A program made the position numbers and the translations under genes. From contig JADGRT010000008.1 in assembly GCA_017880715.1 (NCBI GenBank), forward strand, positions 1 to 21,515: a stretch of DNA of 21,515 nt. Direction: 5' to 3'. This document shows, piece after piece, positions 1 through 9,200 of this stretch (position 1 is the stretch's first letter; every line of letters begins with the position of its first letter). The notes under the pieces are model-generated. The model saw nothing but the letters and a program-made list of their open reading frames with translations, did no database searches and was not told the DNA's origin. The stretch comes from Verrucomicrobiia bacterium. Its GTDB lineage: Bacteria; Verrucomicrobiota; Verrucomicrobiia; Limisphaerales; UBA1319.

Positions 1-264
1 AGGTTCCAGCCATCCATAATCCGGCTCGAAAAATGCTCTGCTAAGTCTGCGCGAGCTTGCTTATGTGTATTGATCGACATCGTGGTTCTCGGTGCCGGGC
101 TGGAAGTGTATTGATGCCTGGGCGCGTTTCGTTGGGCCAAAATATACTTAATCGATTGTTAATGAGCGGGTTGCGATATTCGACCGGCAAAGGTGACAAC
201 CTTCTTGCCGGCAACTTTTATCTTCCCAAGCTCCGATTAAATCGAGAGGCTGCGACAAATTTAC
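1..264. other. Non-coding leader upstream of the first giant gene
   Basis: No convincing gene is visible here. A short open frame from 57 to 281 has no recognisable content and overlaps the start of the real gene. The stretch is more AT-rich near 140-160, where TATACT (143-148) resembles a -10 box, but no well-spaced -35 partner is visible. The 10-mer GTGTATTGAT occurs twice (65-74 and 106-115), 41 bases apart from start to start. An imperfect hairpin follows at 184-211. No Shine-Dalgarno sequence precedes the start at 265; the nearest purine run, GAGAGG (244-249), is 15 bases away and too far to be persuasive. Confidence 0.6.
184..211 (+). promoter_or_regulatory. Imperfect inverted repeat in the 5' leader
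   Basis: CCGGCAA (184-190) can pair with TTGCCGG (205-211). An inner AGG/CCT pairing and a small bulge complete the stem. A short T-rich stretch starts at 216 (TTTTATCTT), so it could be the terminator of a gene to the left of the window. It could equally be a structure in the leader of the gene starting 53 bases downstream, or an operator. The sequence alone does not decide. Confidence 0.3.
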
Positions 265-3200
265 ATGAGAAAGCTTTGTAAAACTCTATTGTTGGCTTGG
301 GTTGTATTTCTCACCAATGCGATGCCAGGCACGGTTCGGATCCAGGCCGCGATGCCTTTGCCGTGGCAGGACCAGGATATTGGGGCGGTGGCTTTGGTCG
401 GAAGCGCAACCTATGTGGGAGGTTTGTTTACCGTGCAGGGCAGCGGCGACGATATATGGGACGCGGCCGATGGGTTCCACTTTGTTTTCCAGTCGCTGGA
501 CGGCGATGGCGAGATCCTGCTCAGGGTGGTGACTCAAGACATGTCCACTCACACCTGGGCGAAGGCAGGCGTGATGATTCGCGAAACCCTCAACGCCGAT
601 TCGGCGCAGGCGATGATGGTCGTGACGCCGGGACAGGGGACATCTTTCCAGTACCGCATGAGCACTGGACAAATCAGCGTTGATGCCACCCCAGGCAACG
701 GCGTGATCGCCCCGTGTTGGTTAAAGATGGTGCGCAGCGGCGACACTTTGACCGGCTATTTGTCGGCTGATGGCAGCACTTGGGTAGAGCAGGGCATTAT
801 CACGATTCCCATGGCGAATTCGGTCTATCTTGGGATGGTTGTGACCGCGCACAACAACGCGGCGCTCAGCACGGCTACGTTCGACAATGTCCAGGTGGTG
901 ACCCCGCAAAAAACCGCTCCCAGCATCACCGTGCAGCCTCAGAGTCTGTCCATGGGCGATGGGGGGAAGGCCACGTTCAGTGTTACAGCCAGCGGAAGTC
1001 TGCCCTTGAGTTATCAGTGGCAGTTTAAGGGCGCCAATCTGGCGGGGGCCAACGGTACCACCCTGACGCTGGATCCCGTTCTAGCCAGCCACGCGGGTGT
1101 TTATAACGTGGTGGTGACGAACTCGCTGGGCAGCATCGTCAGCAGCAACGCGGTTCTGACGGTGATCTCGGATACCACGCCTCCGACGATCTCCTTGGTG
1201 ACCAATCCGACCGCGACCAACGTGGTGGTGGTGTTTTCCGAGCCCGTACAGGTTGCCAGCGCCATCAACAGCGCCAATTATGCGCTTAACAACGGGGCCT
1301 CGGTGCAGTCCGTGGCCATGGGCGCCAACGATCAAACCGTCGTATTGACCACCACGGCCCTGGCGGGCGGCATGGCGTACACGCTCACGATCAATAACGT
1401 GCGGGATCGCTCTGCCAACGCCAATCCAATTGCCGCCAATTCCCAAGCCAGCTTCTCCGTCGTCGCCCAGCAGCTTCGCGGTCTTTATCGCGAAGTCTAT
1501 AATGGAGCTAGTGGAACCCTATCGTCGTTGCTGAACCTGCCGAATTATCCGGATCGGCCGGATAGCACGGGTTACCTGACGAACGCCTTTGAATCGCCAT
1601 CGAATATCGGCGATTATTACGGACAGCGGGTGCGTGGCTACGTGGTGCCGCCGGCAACCGGCAATTACACTTTTTGGATATCGAGCGATGACAACAGCGC
1701 GCTTTATTTGAGCACGGACGATCAACCCGCCATGAAGGTTCAGATTGCCAGCGTGAATTCCTGGACCGGCGTCCGCGTGTGGAACGTTGAAGCCAACCAG
1801 CAATCGTCTCCCGTGGCGCTGGAGGCGGGGAAAATCTACTATATTGAGGCGCTCATGGCCGAGGGGAGTGGCGGGGATAATCTGGCTGTGAAATGGCAGT
1901 TGCCCAGCGGCGCTCAAGAAGAGCCGATTCCCGCGTCGAGGTGTTATCCCTGGGGGACGGCGTTTTCGGCGCCCGTGATTGCGCTGCATCCGACCAGCGT
2001 CACATCGGTTGAGAACGGCGTGGCGGTTTTCCAAGTGGGGCTGAGCAGCCTGGGGCCTGCCAACTACCAATGGCAAAAGAACGGAGTTGCCATACCGGGA
2101 GCGACGAGTGTCATTTACACCAACGCGCCGGTCCCGTTGAGCGACAACGGCGCGCGTTTTCGTTGCCTGGTTTCCAATGCGATCGGCTCTACCAACAGCA
2201 ATGAAGCGGTTTTGACGGTGACGCCCGACCTCACCCGGCCGACCGTGGTGGTGGCGCAAAATTTCGGCCGAACCAACGTCAATATCACGTTCAGCGAAGC
2301 GGTTCAGACCCCGGTTTCTGGCAACTTTACGCTCAACAACGGAGCGGCGGTGACAGCGGTGGCATTGGGATCGGATGCCAGGACTGTGGTTTTAACGACT
2401 TCGCCTCTGAATATTGGGACTGCGTATGTGGTGACTGTCAACGGAGTGAAAGATCGCGCGGTCACACCGAACACGATTTCACCGAACTCACCAATCACAT
2501 TCACGGCCGTGGATTATGCCCCGCGCGATATCGGCAACCCAACAACGGGCGGCGCCACGGTGGGAGTCAGCAACGGTTACGACATCACGGGTGGTGGCAG
2601 CGACATCGGAGGCATCTCGGACCAATTGCAGTTTGGATACCAGCTTCGTACCGGGGACTTCGATGTGAAGGTGCGGGTTCAATCGCTCGATTTGGCGGAT
2701 ACCTGGTCCAAGGCGGGATTGATGGCGCGCGAAACAACGGATGCCAACAGCCGGTTTGCCGGCGTGCTGGCCACGCCAAGTCTTGCTGGTTGTTTCTTTG
2801 AATCGCGTAACAATGCTGGCGCTGCTGCCGTTACCGCGGGGACCTTCCCGGTCAATTTCCCCAATACTTGGTTGCGCTTAACACGATCAGGAAACCAGTT
2901 CACGGGTTATGCCAGTTTTGATGGGCTGACATGGACCCAATTGGGATCCGTATCGGTGACCATGCCAGCGAGCATTTATTTTGGCATGGTCGTCTGCAGT
3001 CACAATGCCGGCACGACGTCTCTGGCCCAGTTCCGCGATTTGAGCAACGTTACCGGCGGCGCTGTGGGTGCGATTTCCACCGGTCAGGAGCCCCTGGGGC
3101 CCTCCACGCGAAAAACCGGCCTTGTCATCAGTGAAATCATGTATCATCCGGCGCCGCGCGCCGACGGGCGAGTGCTGGAGTTTATCGAGTTGTTCAATGC

Positions 3201-6200
3201 CAATCCGTTTTCCGAGGATATTAGCGGGTATCGGCTTTCGGGCGACGTGGATTTCACCTTTCCGACCGGCACCGTCATGGCCGGCGGCGGATTTCTCGTG
3301 GTCGCTCGCTTGCCTCAGGACATGCAGGCGGTGTACGGATTGAACGGCGTCCTGGGTCCCTATACCAACACGTTGAAAAGCTCGGGCACCGTGCGGCTTC
3401 GCAATAATCGTGACGCCATTTATCTTGAAATTAATTACAACAACAAACCTCCGTGGCCGGTGGCTGCCGATGGCGCGGGACATTCGCTGGTGCTGGCCCG
3501 ACCTTCGTACGGCGAGAACGATCCCCAGGCTTGGGACATCAGCGATGTCGTGGGCGGATCGCCCGGGAACGTGGACGCCTATCGTCCAAGTCCGCTGCGG
3601 TCCGTGGTGATCAACGAGTTTTTGGCGCACACCGATCCGCCGCTGGTGGACACGGTCGAGCTCTACAACCACAGCAATCAAGCGGTGGATTTGTCCGGCT
3701 GCGTTCTTACCGACGATCCGAACACCAACAAGTTCGTCCTACCTTCCGGCACCTCAATCCCGGCGCGCGGTTTTCTAATTTATGACGAAACCCAGATGGG
3801 TTTTGCCCTGAGTGCCGCCGGGGAGACCCTTTATTTCAAAAATCCATCGCTGAGTCGGGTGTTGGACGCGGTGCGTTTCGAGGCTCAAGCCAACGGAGTT
3901 TCGATGGGACGTTATCCGGATGGCGCGGCGGATTTTTATCCGATGGCAACACGAACCCTGGGGACGTCCAACAGCGGCATTGGGATTCACGACATCGTGA
4001 TTAACGAAATCATGTTCGATCCCATCAGCGGCAACAGCGATGACGAATACGTTGAGCTTTACAATCGGGGCGCCAATCCCGTGGACCTGAGCCGATGGAA
4101 ATTCATTGCGGGGATTAGTTTTACGATGCCGACCAACACCGTGCTGGCCGCCAACAGCTATTTGGTTATCGCCAAGAACGCCACGAACCTCTTTGCCAAG
4201 TATCCGAATTTGAATGCGGGCAACACGGTGGGCGATTTTAGTGGCACCTTGGCCCATAGCGGGGAGCGACTGGCGCTGGCCATGCGCGATGAAATCAAGT
4301 CCACCAACACCGAGGGAGTGGTGACCAGCCAGCCAGTCGAGATCGTCGTGGACGAGGTTACCTACCGCAAGGGAGGCGCTTGGGGACAATGGTCCGCCGG
4401 CGGAGGCAGCAGTCTCGAATTGATCGATCCGCGCAGCAACCCTCGTTTGCCCAGCAACTGGGCGGACAGCGATGAGACCGCGAAGACGGCCTGGACGACC
4501 ATTCAAGCCACGGGGCCGATGGATAACGGGCGTGAGACAGCGAAGTATTTGGAGGTCATGCTCAACGACGCTGGGGAATGCCTGGTGGACAACGTTGAGG
4601 TTTTGGATGGCGCGGGGACGAACTTGGTGGCCAATTCCACCTTTGAGAGTGGCTGGGGCAACTGGGTGGCGCGCGGCAACCAAGTCCGGAGCACCATCGA
4701 AACCGTCTCCGGGCTGGGCGGTTACAACAGCAGCCAGTCGCTGCATTTGCGCGCGAGCGGGCGGGGCGATTACGGTGCGAATCGGGTGATCACCACACTG
4801 AGCCGGGTGCCGTCGGGCACCGTTACCATCCGAGCCAAAGTGCGGTGGCTATGTGGTTTCCCCGAAATCCTCATGCGGCTGCACGGAAATTTCATGGAGG
4901 CGACGGGTTCGCTGGCCGTGCCCGCCGGTTGCGGAACGCCAGGCGCTCGCAACAGCCGTTGGGCATCGAATGCGGGACCGGCCATCTACGAGGTGAAACC
5001 CTATCCGATTCTGCCGGCGGCCGGTCAAGCGGTGGTTGTCACGGCGAGGGTCCAGGATCCCGACGGGATTGCCGCCTTCAATTTGCTTTATCGGCCGGAT
5101 GCCAGTTCGACCTACACCACGGTGGCCATGGTGGATAACGGCACGAGCGGCGACGCCATCGCGGGCGACGGGATTTACAGCGCCACCATTCCCGGTCAGA
5201 CCGCCGGGACGCTCATAGCGTTCCGGTTATCGGCCACGGATAAAAACACCTCGCCGGGCACGAGCGTTTTTCCGGCGGGAGCCTCGCCCGCCGGCCGGGA
5301 ATGTCTGGTCCGTTTTGGCGAACCGGTGCCGACCAGCAGTTTTGGAGTCTATCGGATGTGGTTTACCCAAACCGCCGTCAATTCCTGGGTCAACCGCCCG
5401 GTGCTAAGCAATGAGCCGGTCGAAGGCACTTTTGTTTATGGGGACTATCGGGTGATTTATAATATCGGCGCGCGTTATGCCGGCAGCCCCTATCATCAAG
5501 GCTTCAATACTCCCACCGGCAATGACTGCCATTATTCGGTGCAACTGCCGGATGACAATCAAATGCTGGGCACGGTCAACTTCAATAAGATTCATGGACC
5601 CGGCAATGGCTCGTTTGACGACAATACCATTCAACGGGAGCAAACCGCCTATTGGATGGCGCGTCAATTGGGTTTGCCCTGGCTGTATCGGCGTTACGTC
5701 AATGTTTATGTGAACGGCGCGCGGCGCGGCACCCTGATGGAGGACATGCAGACACCCGACCCAGATGTGCTGGATGAGCATTTTCCAAATGACAATCAAG
5801 GCAATCTTTACAAGCTTCAGCCTTGGTTCGAGATGGATGATGTGGCGGCCGGGTCGATGAACTTTGTCAACGAATCCTGGTGCACCTTGAACAAGTTCAC
5901 CACGACGGTGAACGGCGTGCCAGGCCAGCACAAAATGGGGCGCTACCGCTGGAACTATTTAACCCGAGCCGCCAATGGAACCGCCAATAACTATACCAAC
6001 GTCTATGCCTTGATCGATGCCGCCAACAACTCGTCCACCGGGCCGGATTATGTGGCTGGCATGCAACAGGCGGCGGACATGGAGATGTGGATGCGAACGT
6101 TTGCCATCGAACATGCCGTGGGTAACTGGGATAGCGTGGGCTACCAGAATGCGCAGAATATGTATGGCTACAAGCCAACTCGAGACGGGTGGAAACTGTT

Positions 6201-9200
6201 TATTTTCGATCTTAACATCGTGCTGGGCAATAGCGGATCTCATGGGCCGGATGGCGGCAACTTGTGGAACAACACCCACTCGGGCCAGGACACCGTCGCG
6301 ATGCCGAAGATTTACAGCACTCCGGTTTTCCGACGCGCCTACTTGCGGGGATTTAAAGACATCGCGGCCGGCCCCATGGTCAACGCCAATGTCGATCCGA
6401 TCATGGATGCCAAATACGCCGCTTTCACGGCCAACGGCATCAGTGTGACGGCTCCCGATCAGGTTAAGACCTGGATAGCGACCATGCGCAACTCCCTGCT
6501 GACCGCTCTCACGGCCGAGAATGCCAACGTGGCCTTTGCCGTCAACGGTTCCGCCAGTTTCTCAACCAACAACAGCCTGGTAACCCTGACGGGCACGGCC
6601 CCCGTGGACGTTAAGACGGTCACGATCAATCAGGAGCCCTATCCGGTGACGTGGGTCAACACGACCACCTGGCGGGTGGTTTTTCCCGTTGGATCCGGGG
6701 CCAACCAACTCACCATTCAGGGGTATGATTTGCGCGGGAATCTGGTCAGCGGGGCCACCCAGTCCGTTACCGTGACTTATACCGGCGCTGCGGAAAACCC
6801 CCAGGATTTTCTGGCGATCAATGAGATCATGTATAACTCGCTGGCGGCTAATGCCTCGTTCGTGGAGATCTTCAACAGCTCCACGAAGACGACCTTCGAT
6901 CTGTCCGATTGGCGGCTGGATGGCATCGGTTATCTCTTCCCGCCGGGAACCTTGATCGCTCCCACCAACTACCTGGTCGTGGTCAAGGACAAGCTGGCAT
7001 TCGCCGCGGCTTTCGGTGGTAATATTCCGGTTCTGGGCGAGTTCAGCGGAGCATTGCAGAACGATGGGGAAACTCTAAGTCTGGTCAAACCCGGCGCGAC
7101 ACCAGCGGAGGACGTGGTGATCGATCGCGTCAAATACAACAACACGCTGCCGTGGCCCGAACCAGCCGATGGTTTTGGACCTTCGCTGCAACTCATCGAC
7201 GCGCGTCAGGATCATCGCCGGGCGGGGAACTGGGCGGCGGCAGCCACCAATGCCAGCGTCCGGTTTACGCCGGGTGCGGCCAATTCCGTCAAGGCCACCT
7301 TGGCGCCTTTCCCCAAAGTGTGGCTGAACGAGGTGCTGCCCAATAACGTGAACAGCATCGCCGATCGTCTAGGACATCGTGCCTCGTGGCTCGAGCTCTA
7401 CAATTCGGACACCAATGCCGTGGATCTGAGCGGCTGTTATCTGGCCAACAATTTCACGAATCTAACCCAATGGGCCTTTCCGGCGAACGCGATCATCCCC
7501 GCCGGCGCATTCCGGGTGGTGTGGGCGGATGGCCACCCCGAGGAAAGCGTGGCGGATGAGTGGCACACCAGCTTCAGCCTGGATCCGGCCACCGGTTCGG
7601 TGGCGTTGTCTCGCCTGCAAAATGGCTCGCCCGCGGTCATGGATTACTTGAACTACCGCTCTCTAAGCGCGGGCCGTTCCCATGGACAATATCCGGATGG
7701 CCAGCCGCTGGACCATCAAACCTTCGATTATCCCACGCCGGGCGCCACGAACAATCCGGCGTCGTCGCCCGTTCAGGTGTTCATCAATGAATGGATGGCC
7801 AGCAATACCAGCACGGTGGCCGATCCCGCCGACGGTCACATGGAAGATTGGTTTGAATTGTATAATGCCGGGACGAACACCGTCGATCTAACCGGTTACT
7901 ATCTGACCGATAATCTGACCAACGCGACCCAATGGCCGATTCCCACCGGCACCGTGATCGAGCCGCAGGGCTACCTATTGGTTTGGGCCGACAACGATGT
8001 GGGACAGAACACCCCCGCCAGCCGGGATCTACATACTAACTTTAAGTTGAGCCAAAACGGCGAAACCATCTGCCTCTTCGCTCAGGATGGAGCCGTGGTG
8101 GATTCGGTGACCTTTGGGCCGCAGACCAATGATGTCAGCCAGGGGCGTTTCCCCGATGGGACCTCGGGAATTTTCTTCATGACCCTGCCGACGCCGCGCG
8201 CGGCCAATGTGGTTAACTCCAGCAATCAACCACCGGTCCTGGCCCCCATCGGCAATCAGGCGGTCAATGAAGGCATGCGGCTGACGTTCCAAGCAACCGC
8301 CACCGACCCGGATGCGGATCAGACGCTGGTTTTCAGCCTGGCTCCGGGCGCGATCGGCGGAGCGGCTATTAATCCTGACTCTGGTGTTTTCGCCTGGACG
8401 CCCACGGAAGCGCAAGGGCCCGGAACCTATGTTGTCACGGTGCAGGTTTCAGATAATGGCAACCCCCGTTTGACCAGTTCCGAACGCATCACGATCACGG
8501 TCAATGAAGTGAACACGGCGCCGATGCTGCCGCCCATCAGTGACGTGAACGTCAATGAGGGGCAGTTGTTGACTCTGCCGGTCGGCGCCACCGATGGCGA
8601 TCTGCCACCGCAACTGCTGACCTATGCGCTCGATCCCGGAGCTCCGGCCGGAGCCTCGATCGATGCCGCCGGGCTCTTTACGTGGATCCCAACGGAGGGG
8701 CAGGGCCCGGGAGCTTATGCCATTACGGTGCGCGTGACCGATGATGGCACGCCGAGCTTGAGCGACGCGCGGTCGTTCACAGTGATCGTGAACCCCGCAC
8801 CCCCATGGCGCTTTGTGTCCCTGACCGGCACCAACAGTTCTTCGAGTTTTTACATCTATTTGACGACCCCCGGCGATGTGTATCTGGATGATGTGATACT
8901 CGTGTCGGGAACGGTAGCCGAGTCGGGTACCAATTTGCTGAAGAATGGTGACTTCGAGAGCCCACTGGCCGCCAGTTGGACCGTTTCCGCCAACCATTCC
9001 AATTCCGTGATTGTCACCAACCTAAGCCGGTCGGGCAAAGGCAGCCTTCATGTCATTGCTTCCACGGGTGGCACCACCCGAGCTTCTGCCATCTGGCAGG
9101 ATATGGCACCGTCGCTAACTAACGGCAACTACACCTTAAGTTATTGGTATCTGTCAGGCAGTAATGCGGTCTCGCTTGTTACACGCCTCTCTGGAAGTGG

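Noticed and set aside
57..281. 74-residue open frame at the left edge
   Set aside because: It overlaps the start of the giant gene, has no ribosome-binding site, domain or signal features, and its composition looks like untranslated DNA.
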